DNA of 64,000 nt from Panax quinquefolius (lineage: Eukaryota > Streptophyta > Magnoliopsida > Apiales > Araliaceae), in assembly GCA_020205615.1 (NCBI GenBank), contig CM035151.1, forward strand, positions 39,738,977 to 39,802,976. Reading direction: 5' to 3'. How positions within the stretch are numbered: the first letter of the stretch is position 1; every line of letters begins with the position of its first letter. Shown here piece after piece: positions 11,986 through 23,266 of the stretch. The translations under genes and the position numbers were made by a program. The notes beneath the pieces are model-generated. The model saw only the letters and a program-made list of their open reading frames with translations, made no database searches and was not told the DNA's origin.

Positions 11986-12214
11986 TATAGGGTAAACATG
12001 GCAGTATACAAAGTTATTCCAATGAGAATAATAAGCAATGGAATAACAATAGTTCTCTTCATGAATAAGAAAGAATAACACCCCTTACATTAGTAGATTG
12101 AATACTGCGGTAGTGTAGTAACAGAATACTCTTCTTCTTTCTCTCTTATTCTCTCTATACTTTCTCTCTCTATAGCTTGAATGAATTCGTGAAAAATAAT
12201 GAAGCACTATGTCT

Positions 12215-12224
12215 CTATTTATAG
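12215..12224 (-). promoter_or_regulatory. TATA box of A 5' LTR
   Basis: Minus-strand CTATAAATAG, followed about 50-100 bases downstream by a CT/AG-rich tract typical of plant LTR start regions. It would drive the genomic RNA of element A. Inferred from motif and position. Confidence 0.65.
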
Positions 12225-12240
12225 AAGATTTCTAGCTTAG

Positions 12241-12451
12241 CACTTGAAATGTGAAAAGGCAAGTGGCTTGACGACTGGTGATGTGAAAAGAAAAGTGGTT
12301 TGACGCCTATAATGTGAAACGACAATTGGTTCGACGCCTGTAATATGAAACGGCAAGTGGTTTGACGTCTGGTAAAGGTAGTTACTATTGACAAAGGTAA
12401 TTACTATTGACGAAGGTAATTACTATTGACGAAGGTAATTACTATTGACGA
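12241..12451 (-). repeat. U3 tandem repeats of family 1 LTR (33-bp and 19-bp units)
   Basis: Two adjacent arrays upstream of the TATA box. At 12241-12372 are four diverged units of about 33 bp with GTGAAACGACAATTGGTT or GTGAAAAGGCAAGTGGCTT. At 12376-12451 are four units of the 19-mer GAAGGTAATTACTATTGAC. The A 3' LTR has one 19-bp unit fewer, and G lacks the 19-bp array altogether, so copy number is unstable. Confidence 0.8.
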
Positions 12452-13128
12452 AGAGACTCTTAGATGATGACATATGGGCCCCCCATAAAATAACCAAACT
12501 TACCATAAACGTCTCATAATAAACTCTTTATATACATCAAGGATTGAATAAATATTACCACAAATCATTTTATTTTTAATCAACACATATTTAATCTTTC
12601 AACAATTATTAATCATTTATAACTTGTCGTCTCAATTATTGATTTAAAATATATAACATACTATACAGATGATACTGTGACAATAATTGAATCAATAATA
12701 TAAGAGATATGATGCAGCAATTACTGTATCAATAATTGAGTATAGCTGAGTGACTTTTCACGTAAGCATCAATAATCAATACCGTGTGATACTATGCAAC
12801 CACGGGTATTATTGTACTTTTACTATCAGGTAGTTCAACAGTTTTAACGGTAACACCTCCGCCGTTATTTTCATAAAGTATTTTTGTCGTTTTCTCAATC
12901 CAATAATTACATTGTAGGGGTCCACCAATGATTGTCTTGATTGTCACGAATATTCCCGACAAAAAAGAATATTCCCGACCAAACGTAATATTTTATAACA
13001 ACTTGCTTACTTTGCAAAATTTATAAATATTACCCACAACTATAACATTATATCAAATTTACTCCATAATATTCAAAAATAATATTTATAGAAAATTCAT
13101 CTTTATTTATAAAAGTTGGGGTCTTACA

Positions 13129-13426
13129 CCTACGTACTCCTATTGAAAAGGAGATCAGGTCGGCGTAGTTCGCCCTTTGTGTATGGCGGATTGTAGGTGA
13201 AAAGTTTAATCCTATGCACAGGATATATTGAAGGTGTGAAAGGTTTAATCCCTGATGGGATAACCGAAGTTGTATAAAATGAAGTGAAACCAGGCTGCTG
13301 GTTTGAAAAGTGTGTTTTTTTCCTGATGGGCAGATGGGTAAAAAGGAAAGGCGGTATGTAGTGAGGGTTAAAGAACCTGAAATGAATGGTGATATGATGA
13401 TCCAAAACTAGGATGTTCGCTTGATG
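13129..13426 (-). repeat. Tat 3' untranslated repeat, continuation after element A
   Basis: CCTACGTACTCC followed by GGAGATCAGGTCGGCGTAG continues the unit cut at 899-903. The rest up to the pol stop has no coding signal. The open frame 13130-13405 on the minus strand has no recognisable domain and lies in this untranslated segment. Confidence 0.6.
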
Positions 13427-13640
13427 GTAACCTCAGACCTAGTACCAATTCACGATGTCCGAATTGATGAGTTGCAAAAATTCATCGCCGTTCATTTCTG
13501 GTATTCTGAAAGTGCCTCCTGTCAATACCTCATTGACAATAAACGGGCCTTCCTAGTTAGGGCAAAATTTTCCTTTAGTCTGAGCTTGGTTGTCAATGAT
13601 CTTTTTTAAAACCAAGTCATGTTGTTTGAACTATCATAGT
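13427..13640 (-). pseudogene. Tat integrase C-terminus (GPF/Y module)
   Basis: The minus strand reads LVLKKIIDNQAQTKGKFCPN, then a TAG where Trp is expected, then EGPFIVNEVLTGGTFRI and the pol end near INSDIVNWY. This is the integrase C-terminal module of Tat/Ogre elements. The segment before it (about 13640-13685) jumps straight back to the zinc domain, so the catalytic core is missing. Confidence 0.65.
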
Positions 13641-13684
13641 CAGACTTTTCTGTTGTAGGATCTTCTTTACAAGTAGAAGGACAC

Positions 13685-14160
13685 TCATTTGTGGGCCACA
13701 TACTTTCCCATGGATTTCATCCATAACCTCTGAGCTTTGTCCTCGTCTAAACATCTGAGGAGACATCGTTCTGCATCTTTTTTATAGAGTGCATCTCTGC
13801 TCAGGTAGAATTTCATAGCAAGTCGATGGATTCGCCTTTTCCTAGTCGGGCTAGCCTCAGCGGGTGTAGATCTATCTTGTAAGTGCTCATTGATATACTG
13901 ATATCAAGGGTGCTGGATGGGAGGTAGCTCATCCGATACTTCTCCAATATAATTCCCATAGGCTGGAGCCTTTTGTTGTGCAAATGTGAGGGTTGGCATG
14001 TCTTTTTTATCATGTATGTTGATCAAGGAGGCCAAGGTTGCTAACGTATCCGCAAAATCATTCCTATTTCGAGGAATGTGGAGGAAGGATTTTTCTTAGA
14101 ACTCCGAAGCCATCTGTAGAACCTGCCGATGGTAAGGCAGCAATTGTAGAATCTACTGAA
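13685..14160 (-). pseudogene. Tat RNase H end and integrase zinc-domain remnant
   Basis: The minus strand reads LPYHRQVLQMASEF, then SFLHIPRNRNDFADTLATLA (the last RNase H strand with its Asp), a Thr/Pro linker, KFYLSRDALYKKDAERCLL RCLDEDKAQ, and after a one-base shift VMDEIHGKVCGPQMS. In relatives the last piece is the HH half of the integrase HHCC module; here the second His is Gln. The CC half and the catalytic core are deleted. Stops and shifts break the frame. Confidence 0.65.
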
Positions 14161-14245
14161 GAGCTTTTTCTTTTTCTTTTTTCTTTTTCTTTTTTTTTAT
14201 TTCTTTCTTTTTTTCCTTTTTTTCTTTTTTTTTTTTTTTTATTTC
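14161..14245. repeat. T-rich low-complexity tract replacing part of Tat pol
   Basis: Runs of TTTTTCTTTTT and TTTCTTTTTTT span 85 bp. On the pol strand this is an A-rich tract sitting between the RT wording INAGATDQ/LFHNLMH and the end of RNase H. The RT thumb and most of RNase H are gone, so the tract marks a deletion junction. Its lysine-rich open frame is spurious. Confidence 0.75.
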
Positions 14246-14940
14246 TATGCATTAGATTGTGGAAAAGAGCCATATGGCTCACTGATCGGTAGCTCCGGCA
14301 TTGATGAGGCCGAATGACAATCATCTGTAGAAAAAGGTTCCCCAAGGAGTGATGAATGCAGTTTTCTCACGATCCTTTTCAGCAACTATGATTTGATGGT
14401 ACCCCGCAAAGCAATCCGCAAAGGAGTATATGTCATACTGAGTCGTATTGTCAATGAGTATGTGGATGAATGAGACGGGAGAGCTATCTTTAAGACAAGC
14501 TTTGTTCAGATCACTGTAATCCACGCAACTCACACATCTCCTCCGAGTTTTGGAATGGGGACTATGTTGGATAGCCATTCTGGGTATGTTGACACCATGA
14601 TGATGCCGACTTGAAATTGTTTCATAATTTCTTCTTTAACTTTTAACTTCCACTCAGGTTTTAATCGCCTGAGTTTATGCCTGAGTGGCTTGAATCCCCC
14701 TTTGATGGGAAGGCGATAAATGACAATGTCCGTGTATAAACCGACCATGTCTTCGTGAGACCATGCAAACACATCCTGGAATAGGGTCAATAGAGTAACC
14801 ATGTCATTCCTTTGGTTTGGAGTGAGGTCTGTACCAATTTGGATTTGTTTGGGGTTTTCACGGTTCAAAAGAGGTGGTTTGATCAAGATTCGGCTTGGGT
14901 TTGTCTTTAACCCAATCTTTGATCTCCTGAGGTATCTCAT
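14246..14940 (-). pseudogene. Tat/Ogre-type reverse transcriptase remnant
   Basis: Two overlapping frames. 14940-14530 reads IQIGTDLTPNQRNDMVTLL, FQDVFAWSHEDMVGL, LRRLKPEWKLKVKEEIMKQ and YPEWLSNIVPIPKLGG. 14578-14321 reads CVDYSDLNKACLKDSSP, FADCFAGYHQIIVAEKDREK and FITPWGTFFYR, followed by a shifted LSFGLINAGATDQ. The wording is distinctive of the Tat lineage. The YxDD box is not seen; it falls in the part lost at the T-rich tract. One frameshift lies at about 14530-14578. Confidence 0.8.
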
Positions 14941-15195
14941 AGTCCTCTTGTATTTCCATCAAGTTTGAGTCCAACTTTACATCAAAGTTACAGTCCTTGT
15001 GGAGAATAAGCACCTCATCAGCAAGTCTAGGCACATCTAATTTTAGAGTCCTGAACCAAAATGCTCTCACATGATATATGAAACTGTTCAATCACACAAA
15101 GTTTTAGCATGTAATGACAAAAGTAACTGCTAATACTGTACAGAAAAAGTAAGTAGTTATTATTATCTACAGGGCAGAATAAGTTTCTGCCCGCT
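14941..15195 (-). pseudogene. Tat region upstream of RT, not identified
   Basis: A short frame (15091-14858) reads DVPRLADEVLILHKDCNFD and IQEDYEIPQEIKDW and leads into the RT frame by position. In Tat elements the protease and a linker precede RT, but I see no DTG/DSG active site here. 15100-15190 is AT-rich and non-coding. Confidence 0.4.
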
Positions 15196-15795
15196 TTACC
15201 CTCGTCGACCAATGCAAGGAGTGCTGCTCCAATTGTCAAGGGCAAAGTCCTGATGGACTGGGGTGATGGAGGGGTTGTCATCATCCTCCTTCTCCCGAAT
15301 GTTGGCCATTATGTCTGAGCAATCATCGTTTGGGGTGTATCTGTTTGTATGTTCATCATGGACAATGACGTGTATGCCTGACATCATTCTGACAATGTCT
15401 TGTTTAATTCTTTGTTCCTCTTCTTCCACTCTGGGGTCTGGAACAAAGACTTCATTTTCCTTTATCGGTATCGGCTTGGGAAATAACATAGCCATTACGC
15501 TGGCTGGCACCTTTACAGGAAGTTGTGAGGACTCAGGAGTTGTAGGTGGAGACAATCGCTGTATGGCTGAAGGAATCTGTCTGTGCTTATGAGGATTCTT
15601 GAGACTAGAACTAGCAGCATCCGGACCTTGGGTTCCTCCTTGTGCGGAGGATTCAGCATGTACGGGTATACTTGTACCCTGAGTAGATTGGTGTAGTTCT
15701 TTGAGTAGAACAACCAAGTCTGTAATTTATTTACTTAATCCGTCGAATTCTTTGTGAGAAACTGGATTAAGGTCAGTCTGGTCAGATGACGACAT
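15196..15795 (-). pseudogene. Tat gag-like N-terminal frame
   Basis: From a plausible start MSSSDQTDLNPVS at 15795, the frame is cut once by TAA after EFDGLSK, then stays open for about 173 codons to 15196. It holds a Ser/Gln/Pro-rich part (TQGPDAASSSLKNPHKH), VPASVMAMLFPKPIPI and an acidic part (RVEEEEQRIKQDIVRMM). I recognise no zinc knuckle. Position after the primer site and leader suggests gag, but the sequence itself does not prove it. Confidence 0.4.
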
Positions 15796-16699
15796 GTTTG
15801 ACTGCAAGCTTGCAGGCTTTTTGGATTTTAATCGGGTAGTAGGTCCGATTGGTTCCCTGCAAAAGACTTGCATAGTTTAGTCTTTAGGGAATGTGTATAA
15901 TAACATGCTATGTGATGTGCCCATTTTAGGAATTTTATCCTGCACAAACGGATGTCAGCTGTTTGTATCATGTTAATTAAAATATGTATGTGTACAAATT
16001 TCTTCATATTTCTCATTACATGGAGATAGATATGGAATGAAATTACAAGTAATTGTGTTTACAAGTAATTTGAAATGAGAGCATGAAGAGACTTTCCTCT
16101 GTTTTGGGTTTATCAGAGGCTGACCTATCTTAGGTTACTCTCGCGGCTTTTTGGCATGAAGGTTCCCAAATCATCGCAATCTACTTGACGGGAAGTTAAT
16201 CCGGTCTTTAAACTAGAGCGAATTTGGTTTGTGCATTTCCTGAGCCTCGGAGAATTAGTCTTCTCACGAGTTCAGTAATCAAACACCGACGGGATAGCCT
16301 CCTGGTGGAGGGACCACACAACATACATTCACATACATCGCGTCTCACCATATGAAAATGATGACATGTGCGAAGCACTAATATCACAAGCAGATATGGT
16401 GCGAAGCACTAATATCACAAGCAGTTATGGTGCGAAGCACTAAGTGCAATAAGGAAATGCATTCATACACATTCATCAAATGTAAATGCAACATCCACAC
16501 ACAAGCAGATAACAGTTTTGAAAAGATTGTAATAGCGGCTTAAGTCCTCTTCTTTGGAGTCCCAGCAGAGAAAGCCACTGTCGACGTCGGGATTTTTAGA
16601 TGTCCCTTCTAGTTACTTGTTCTTTGGTGTTCTCATTTTAGGTGAGATTTGTTTGAAAAAACAAGTGAAAAAGGTCCGACATGTATAATGCCGATGATG
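15796..16699 (-). other. Tat 5' leader
   Basis: About 900 bp between the primer site and the gag-like start, with no coding signal. It contains the short minisatellite at 16376-16441. GAGGGACCACACAAC and GTCTTCTCACGAGTTCAG lie in a moderately GC-rich part unlike the AT-rich neighbours. Leaders of this length are normal for Tat/Ogre elements. Confidence 0.5.
16376..16441. repeat. three-unit minisatellite in Tat leader
   Basis: About 2.3 copies of a 30-bp unit GTGCGAAGCACTAATATCAC plus AAGCAGWTATG, ending with GTGCGAAGCACTAAGTGC. GTGCGAAGCAC is itself nearly self-complementary (GTGC-GAA-GCAC), so each unit could fold into a small hairpin. Confidence 0.75.
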
Positions 16700-16717
16700 G
16701 ACTGTTAAGAGTCGCTA
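16700..16717 (-). other. Tat primer binding site
   Basis: The minus strand reads TAGCGACTCTTAACAGTC just after the LTR end, resembling the TGGCGACTC primer motif (tRNA-Arg type) of Ogre/Tat elements, with one mismatch in the first nine bases. This marks where the 5' LTR ends and the leader begins. Confidence 0.5.
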
Positions 16718-17399
16718 GTTGGTTTTTTAAATGGTTGTACCAACACAACCGAGAAAAGGGTTGCACATTTACCCAGTGATGTGACACTGCTAAACGGGTC
16801 GGTGAAACCGAGATTCATTACGGTCCGGGGACTTGGTTATGCGGAGGGAAGGTGTTAGGCACCCCCCCGCCCCACATCCGTGTTACCACGGTGACCGCCT
16901 CTTTTCAAGAAACTATTATCTAAATGTGTGTGTGTGTGGGTCAATGTGCTGTTATTTGGAAGTAGTGCGAGGCCTCGTTCGAACCTATATACACAGGGTT
17001 TGAATTTATGTAAAAATTCAGTTTTTAGCAAGATATAGCAATGATGTTTTATAAAAAAGGTTTTTCAAACCCTAATGCTCAATAGTAATTGAGACCTTTT
17101 ACACTCCCATTTTATTATGTGTTCGGCTTGATTGATTTTATTTTACGAATGCGAGGCATCCGTACGAAAATAATGTACAAAATAATGTCGACTTCCTCGT
17201 GGGTATGGAAACCATCTGAGGAAATTCAGACATTGCAGAATAATTTACAAGCTACTTACAAATTTGAAAATGTCCATCACGGAACCGAATCTAGATCCGA
17301 TAAGTGAATCTGTGATCACATGATTCCTAAAGCACAAAGATACCACAATTTGTATGAAAGCAAGAACTGGTATATATATAAAAGTCAGTAAATATATAT

Positions 17400-17579
17400 A
17401 TACGAGACATGATCACCAACCACGAAGCACCTCCATGGGGATCAAAATGTAAATAAAGCTGTAAAAGCTATCAACCGCCACGGAGAAAACTCCAGGCGGG
17501 ATGAAACGTAAATAAAGTAAAAGCGATCAACTGCCACGAAGGAAACTCGAGCAGATTTAAAATATATATATATATATAT
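17400..17579. repeat. A-rich direct repeats and (TA)n in Tat LTR
   Basis: Two to three units of about 60 bp share ATGTAAATAAAG or ACGTAAATAAAG, AAAAGCKATCAACYGCCACG and GGAGAAAACTC. They run into (TA)n, where element B begins at TGTGACG (17580). Confidence 0.6.
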
Positions 17580-20365
17580 TGTGACGCCCCCAAAATAGGT
17601 CCATTCCATCCAACCCATTCTGAGTCGCCAAATACATGGTACAGAAATAACTACAACTTTATTAATACATTTGTCGTGCAAAATACGACAACATATATTC
17701 TGTGAGTTTAAATTCTATTATTGTCTTCTAGACAATATACATACCAAATAAATTCTCATCACAATTATTGATACATTATTTTACAAAATGGTGAGGACTA
17801 CTAAACAACTCTCTAGAACCTTCATTCCATACCCCGACTAGTACTCGCTTACATTCTCGCCTCCCGAGAAGAAAAATGGAACAACAAGTAAAAGGGTGAG
17901 CTCAACTAGCCCGAAAGAAGAATATTATGACTAAGATAATATACAACAAATTATCGTTAGTCTTCAACAGGAAAAATCTAATAGAATACAATTGACAACC
18001 GGTTTTTAAATCAACAATGCGCAATGTGAAACAACAATTCATTAGAAGAGTTAAGTAGAGAATGCAAACTACTATCTTCTATATATGAATTTAAAAGTTC
18101 ATTATCGATATTTTATCCTTGTAACATCAATCAATATATATACGAAATCAAATATTCATCTTGCACACTACGAGCCAAAGATATTCATCGATTGGTCATG
18201 TTCATCTAAACACATGTTTATCTTTGCACAACGGGCCAAAGATATTCATCAGAAATCATTCATCTTTGCACTACAGGCCAAAGATATTCAATAATATCAT
18301 CATTTAAGACTGAGGATGATGAAAAATATTTTAAAAGAAACGAATCCAGTGAAACAAAAGAACAAATATTAAGGATTCGTATTTTAAACAATCCAAGTTC
18401 AAAAATACTTCATAAGTAATCAGAGTGGAGTAAAATTCAAGAATGATCAAAACATGGCTACAATCAAAGCTAGTATCCATAATAGATATTTTGGACGAAA
18501 ATGATAAATTTTCATTTTTCGATGAATAATGCCGTATTCGTGAATAGTGTCGTATACGTGAATAGTGCCGTATACGTGAATAGTAACTCCGACACCAAAA
18601 GATAGAAATTTCACAAAAAAACATCTTCACGCTTCATGAATAGTACTCATGAATAGTAACTCGTAAATAGTAACTCATGAATAATAACTCGTGAATAGTA
18701 ACTCATGAATAGTAACCCCGACATGAAAAGGTTCCAAATTTGATAAAAAGTTCCAACCAATATTTTAGCATAATGATATTGAAGAAATAATATCATTTTC
18801 GAATAAAATAACATCCCTTACCTCGAAAGAATAGTACTTCTAGTTGAATCACCGAATATAGGCTATGACTTGAACTTACACCGTATAGCAATACTCAAAG
18901 TATACTCAAAATACTCACAAGAATACGCTCGATAATATAGAGAGAGAAAACTTCAGTTTCTGGTGTGATTTTCAATTCTAACCTAAGCACCCTATTTATA
19001 GGAAAATGCTTAGAACACCAAAGTAGAAAATTTAATAAATTAATATTATAATTTTTCCACAACTTCATACGCACACTAACAATCTGAATTCAGCCTCCTA
19101 ATCACATGTTAAATGAGTTTCAAAAATCAAAAAAATGTTTTTGTAATTAAAAATATTTTAAACTTCAAAAATCAATTATTTCGGAACTTCGGAACTTCAA
19201 TAATTCATAATAAATAGCCCTTTTATCAGAAAATTCGAATCTCGCGATTATTTATAGGAAATTCAATTCTCTACAACTTTACAGAAGAAAGTTTTTCCAA
19301 ATTCCAAACAGAAATTGACCGAAATCCATAAGCAGACGATTTTACAAGCTATAATCAAATTTCGGTCTAATAAATTGGGTCCATCGACATGTTTAACATG
19401 TTTTAAACATTTATTGTAACAAAATACTCTTCCTCCTCGTATACTCATATATCCCACATTCATTGTAAAATATAAATAGTTAATATATTATTAAAATAAT
19501 ATATTTAAATGAATTATTTTATCGGAAAAAGATAAAATATTAATTTTCAACAATTGTCACTTTTAAAAATTTTCTCCATCTATATCCACATAAAATCAAT
19601 ATTTTCCTCATCATATAAATCAATAATTAATTATTCACAAATAATATTACAGAATCACACGATCTTGGCAACCAGTAGTTCCAGGAAAGAGGGGCTTTCA
19701 ATAAGGATCTCTCCTTCTTTGTATGCAATTAGGTGACCAAACCTCTCCTTAGAAGCGAGAACTTTCTAGACATTGCCAATAATGTTATCTAATAATATTA
19801 TTGAGGATAATATGAATTATTGCTTCGATAATGGAAAATCTTGTGTAATGACAATTTATTGAAACAACAAGAATATAAAATATCAATGTAGCAACTATTG
19901 AATCAATAAAATAAAAATTTCGAATAAATAATTATCCGTAACAATTATTAAGTAGTGCCTTCTTACGTAAGAATCAATAATTGGTGCAATCGTGTGCTCT
20001 TCGTTCAACAACGCAGCGTATTAGTGTGTTTTAACCAACGGGTATTCAACAGATAATTGTGAATAACTAAATCGTTATTTATAAACAACTTATATTTGTC
20101 GTTTTCTTCATCCAATCGCTTTCCGTTATGAGGCCCATAAAAGGCAGCACTGGTATGCATTTAATATTCCCTGAAGCAGATCTGAATATTCCACGACCAA
20201 ACAAATATTCCCCGACGATAATGAATATTTTATAACCACTTGCTTATTCGAAATATTTGTGTATTTTACCCATAACTATCCACATTAATTAAATCAACCC
20301 TTACTATTTCAAAATAATAAATAGAGGAAAATAAATTTTATTTATTAATAATTTGGGGTCTTACA
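17580..20365 (-). repeat. Element B 3' LTR
   Basis: Starts TGTGACGCCCCCAAAATAGG and ends TTGGGGTCTTACA, 2,786 bp. It carries GAATAGTGCCGTATACGT and GAATAGTAACTC short tandem repeats (18515-18720), three CATCTTTGCAC...CCAAAGATATTC hairpin units (18160-18290), CTATTTATAG at 18992-19001 (TATA on minus) and GAATATTC palindromes near the outer end (20160-20220). Confidence 0.85.
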
Positions 20366-20379
20366 ACCTCCCCTCGTTA
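20366..20379 (-). other. Element B polypurine tract
   Basis: Minus-strand TAACGAGGGGAGGT abuts the 3' LTR start. Confidence 0.7.
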
Positions 20380-20790
20380 TAAAATTTCGTCCTCGAAATT
20401 GACGTCGATACACTGGTGTTTCAAAAGATGAGAATACTCGCTTTCATTTCCGTTTCCAACTCGTGTCATTTCCTCAATAGCATGGTTTCTCCACAAAACT
20501 TTAACTTGTGGTATAACCTCGGTACATAGGACATGTTCTTTCCTATCCAAGATCTTGACAGTACCTCCTCGTTACGTTAAGTCTTGGCTATCACGTCCGG
20601 TTCTAACTCAATGACGTGGTTCGGGTCGTCCACATATTTACGTAACATCGATACGTGAAAAACGTTATGAACACGCGTCATACTTGGCGGTAAAATGAGT
20701 CTATATGCCACAGTTCCTATTCGATCGAGAATTTCAAATGGATTAATAAATTGAAGGTTTGAGCTTTCCTCACCTCACCGATTCTCGCTT
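20380..20790 (-). pseudogene. Element B chromodomain tail remnant
   Basis: The minus strand carries pieces equivalent to VKVLWRNH, the EDLTYEEV region and YRLILPPSMTRVHNVFHVS in shifting frames, then the end of the integrase GPF/Y region near 20750. The corresponding frame of D at 41538-41876 is open, so B has decayed further. The catalytic integrase domain that should precede it is missing. Confidence 0.6.
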
Positions 20791-21246
20791 TTGAAATAAC
20801 AACTTCTTGCACCTCCTTCTTCAAATTCATCAGCTCCGGTGTGTAGCTTGAACAACTTTAACTTTATCGATTAATGTTGATTATACTCGTATATCATCAC
20901 GTGGGTACCTAGAGTTTTCATCTCCATCTCTATTATTTGTAAATTATACGAAATTAGTCTTTGACAATATCGTACTTGTACTTGTATACGATCTTCTACT
21001 CAACACATCAGCTACCACGTTCGCTTTTCCAGGATGGCATGGTCTGAACATGTGCTGAAATGAGTCTCCTCTTGAGTTCTTCGAAGCTCTTCCCACATTC
21101 CTTGCTCCATTCGAATTTTGTATCTCTACGAGTCAGTTGCGTTAATGGAATAGCGATTCGAGAATATCCTTTAACGAATCTTCGATAATAACCAACTAAG
21201 CCTAGAAAGCTACGTATTTCGATTACCGACTTAGGTTGTTCTCAAC
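20791..21246 (-). pseudogene. Element B RT-RNase H scraps
   Basis: The minus strand contains pieces matching the RT connection (FSRIAIPLTQLTR, KFEWSKECGKSFEELK), the RNase H end ([16 protein letters not shown]) and the linker before the integrase zinc domain. Large internal gaps separate them, and the junction order is the same as at 41003-41520 in element D. Confidence 0.6.
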
Positions 21247-21389
21247 TGTGACTCATATCCCAACCTTGGATAGCACGTTACAATGACACCTATCGCTTAC
21301 TATCGCGCACGAATATGGTGTCCCCTACGGAGAGTCTGGCTTCGGTGCATTCCACAAAGGAAGTAACCAGATAAAGGCTCAGGTACCAA
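21247..21389 (-). other. 143-bp foreign insert shared by B and D
   Basis: In the element's sense it begins TTTGGTACCTGAGCC and ends near GGGATATGAGTCACA, between RT codons for LQELK...Q and SWEQPKS. The same segment (144 bp) lies at the same place in D (40859-41002). Its opening resembles a TGGTATCAGAGCC primer site, so it may be the leader start of another retroelement caught by template switching. That origin is inference; the shared junctions are direct observation. Confidence 0.7.
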
Positions 21390-21609
21390 ATTCTATAGTT
21401 GAATTTTTAACTCCTGAAGTTCAATAGGAGCCATTCGATATGAGATTTTAGAAATGAGTTTTGTACCGGGTTCAAAGTCGATACAAAATTTAATATCAGT
21501 CTTTAGGAGTAAACCAAGAAATTCTTCAGGAAATACGTCAGGAAAAATCAATAACAACAGGAATATTATTCAAATCTGACGTGTCTTTATTCAAATCCAT
21601 AACATGGAC

Positions 21610-22030
21610 TAAGAAAACTTGACATCCGTAATAAACGAATGACTTCATGGCTTGATATGAAAATGTTTGACTACAATGGTTTGATTGCTTGAATTCGAAT
21701 AACAAGTTGCTTAAGAATATGAAAACTAACAACCTTACGAAAGTAATCAATTTCGGCATGATGAGTAGTTAACCTTAAAATCACATCAAAAGCAAATATC
21801 TCTATAGAAATAAGGTTAACAGGTAATGTGATAGTGCCAACCTGAATCAAGCAAGATTTCTAAACAACGGATGTAATGAAAGTTTCTCCTAACGGAGTCT
21901 CCATAAATAGGTCAAAGTCTAATTTCTCCGTAGTCAAGTTCAAACGTTGAGCGCAAGCAAGAGAGATAAAAGAATGGGTAGAACCGGTATCTAGTAAGGT
22001 ATAAACTTCGCAAGAATTTATAATTAACTA
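21610..22030 (-). pseudogene. Element B aspartic protease remnant
   Basis: The minus strand reads the DTGSTHSFIS active site region near 22005-21975, then AQRLNLTTEKLDFDL, ETPLGETFIT and DLISIEIFAFDVI, with stops and lost codons (ILGIDW is shortened to ILRLTTHH). The linker VHVMDLNKDTSDLNN follows at 21610-21540. Confidence 0.7.
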
Positions 22031-22099
22031 ACCCGTGCTAACTTCGTTTGGGTTCCTCGCATTTTGACCGGTCACGACAAACGCTCTTCCAGGAACCGT

Positions 22100-23266
22100 T
22101 GACTTTGACTTTTCTGGGACATCCTTTTAAGTCACCATTCCCGCTGGACTGGGTTTTGATACCGTACAATCTCGAGTGATATGTCCTTCTTTTCCACAAT
22201 TATAGCATACCTTAAACTGTTGTGGGCAGTTTGGGCTGATATGTCCCTCTTTCCCGCATTTGTAACATACAACCGGTGGTCATTCTCCTCCTTTAGAACC
22301 AGTTGCTGCCGGCACTGTCATCTTCACATGGTCGTTGTTGAATCTCCTCTTTTTAAAATCTCCTCCCGACTCGCTTCTTCTATTTTCATGGCCACGATTA
22401 CCACCAGAGTGGTTACCGCCTTTGTCCGTATTCTTCTTTCTCCGCTGGTTATCAGTATTCTGATAACTGTTATCTTCGGTATGATCCTGGTTATGGTCCC
22501 TCGGTTGAACGTACTCGTTATCTCGCTCTAACAACTAAGCCATGTTGACAACATCTGAATAGAGAGAAAATTTATGCGAAATGAGATACTGACGTATGCC
22601 GGGTTTCAAACCTCTCAGAAATATCCGCGTCATACGTTCCTCATTCTCCACCAAATGAGGTGCAAACACTGGATAACTCCATGAACTTTGCCTCGTCTTT
22701 GGGACACCGTCCATTTTATTACGCTTCGATCTAATAAACTCTACTTCCTTCGTATGACGAATACTTTCGAGGAAGTACTTGTCATTGAACTGCTTCAAAC
22801 GTCTCTTATGACATCTTTACGCCGAAAGGCAAATTTGGATGGGTACGCTTCACTGATTCCCACTAGTAATCTCGCCTCGTTACGGAACATAAAAGTAGCG
22901 AATGGAACTTTCGTTCTTCCGCATCCCAAGACATCATCGAATATCTTGGTAATTTGTTTGACCCACGTCTCGCCTTAATCGGATCCGGCTTTCCCTAGAA
23001 TTACGGTGGTCCCAACTCTTTGAACTGCTTTGGTCGTGACCACGCCGTGAATTGCTATCATTTCCTCTGTATTTTGAACACGAGTCTCCCTAAATCGATT
23101 TTGCATGAATTGCAAAAGCTTCTAAACATCCCCTCGTTCATCATCTCGCTTTCAAATTGGTGTTGTTCACGGGAGGAACATTGCCACCACTGCACGCGTT
23201 CTCCTCGTTGGTGAGTACATGCGTCTCCACGGTCTCATTTCTATTGTTAATATTCTTAGTCGACAT
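22100..23266 (-). pseudogene. Element B gag with two zinc knuckles
   Basis: The start MSTKNINNRNETVE at 23266 is followed by broken frames of the gag core (RHTKEVEFIRSKRNKMDGV at 22798 onward, MTRIFLRGLKPGIRQYL), then a basic linker (NQRRKKNTDKGGNHSGGN) and two CCHC knuckles in the form [14 protein letters not shown] and [14 protein letters not shown] near 22175-22285. Both knuckles keep all four ligands. Multiple frameshifts lie before 22534. Confidence 0.75.

Larger units (their letters stand above)
904..13128 (-). mobile_element. Element A: Ty3/gypsy chromovirus (Tekay/Del type), family 1
   Basis: A complete but decayed element on the minus strand: 3' LTR at left (split 904-928 and 3359-5796), polypurine tract 5797-5809, pol and gag 5808-10439, primer site 10613-10624, 5' LTR 10627-13128. 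The flanking 5-mers are CCTAA (899-903) and CCTAC (13129-13133), a near-perfect target duplication inside the Tat 3' repeat. Lineage follows from the RT, integrase and C-terminal chromodomain wording (EDLTYEEVPIQIL). The internal region is 4.83 kb and the LTRs about 2.46-2.5 kb. It cannot be autonomous as read: gag, RT, integrase and chromodomain all carry stops or frameshifts. Confidence 0.9.
10627..13128 (-). repeat. Element A 5' LTR
   Basis: In element sense it starts TGTAAGACCCCAAC (13128) and ends TTTGGGGGCGTCACA (10627), 2,502 bp. From its outer end it holds GAATATTC palindromes (about 12950-12985), the 19-bp repeat (12376-12451), a 33-bp repeat (12241-12372), the TATA box (12215-12224), a CT-rich initiator region, the roughly 55-bp minisatellite (11706-11985) and the hairpin units (11170-11420). 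It is very close to the 3' LTR of A and to the LTR of G. Confidence 0.9.

Noticed and set aside
14038..14345. Phe/Ser-rich and Lys-rich frames
   Set aside because: Six-frame artefacts of the T-rich tract; the Lys-rich one begins with real RT text and then reads through the tract.
15095..15190. Possible intron between gag-like and RT frames of the Tat element, as known in Ogre
   Set aside because: A GT...AG pair can be drawn on the minus strand (near 15175 to 15090), but the region is too decayed to show splice-site conservation or frame restoration.
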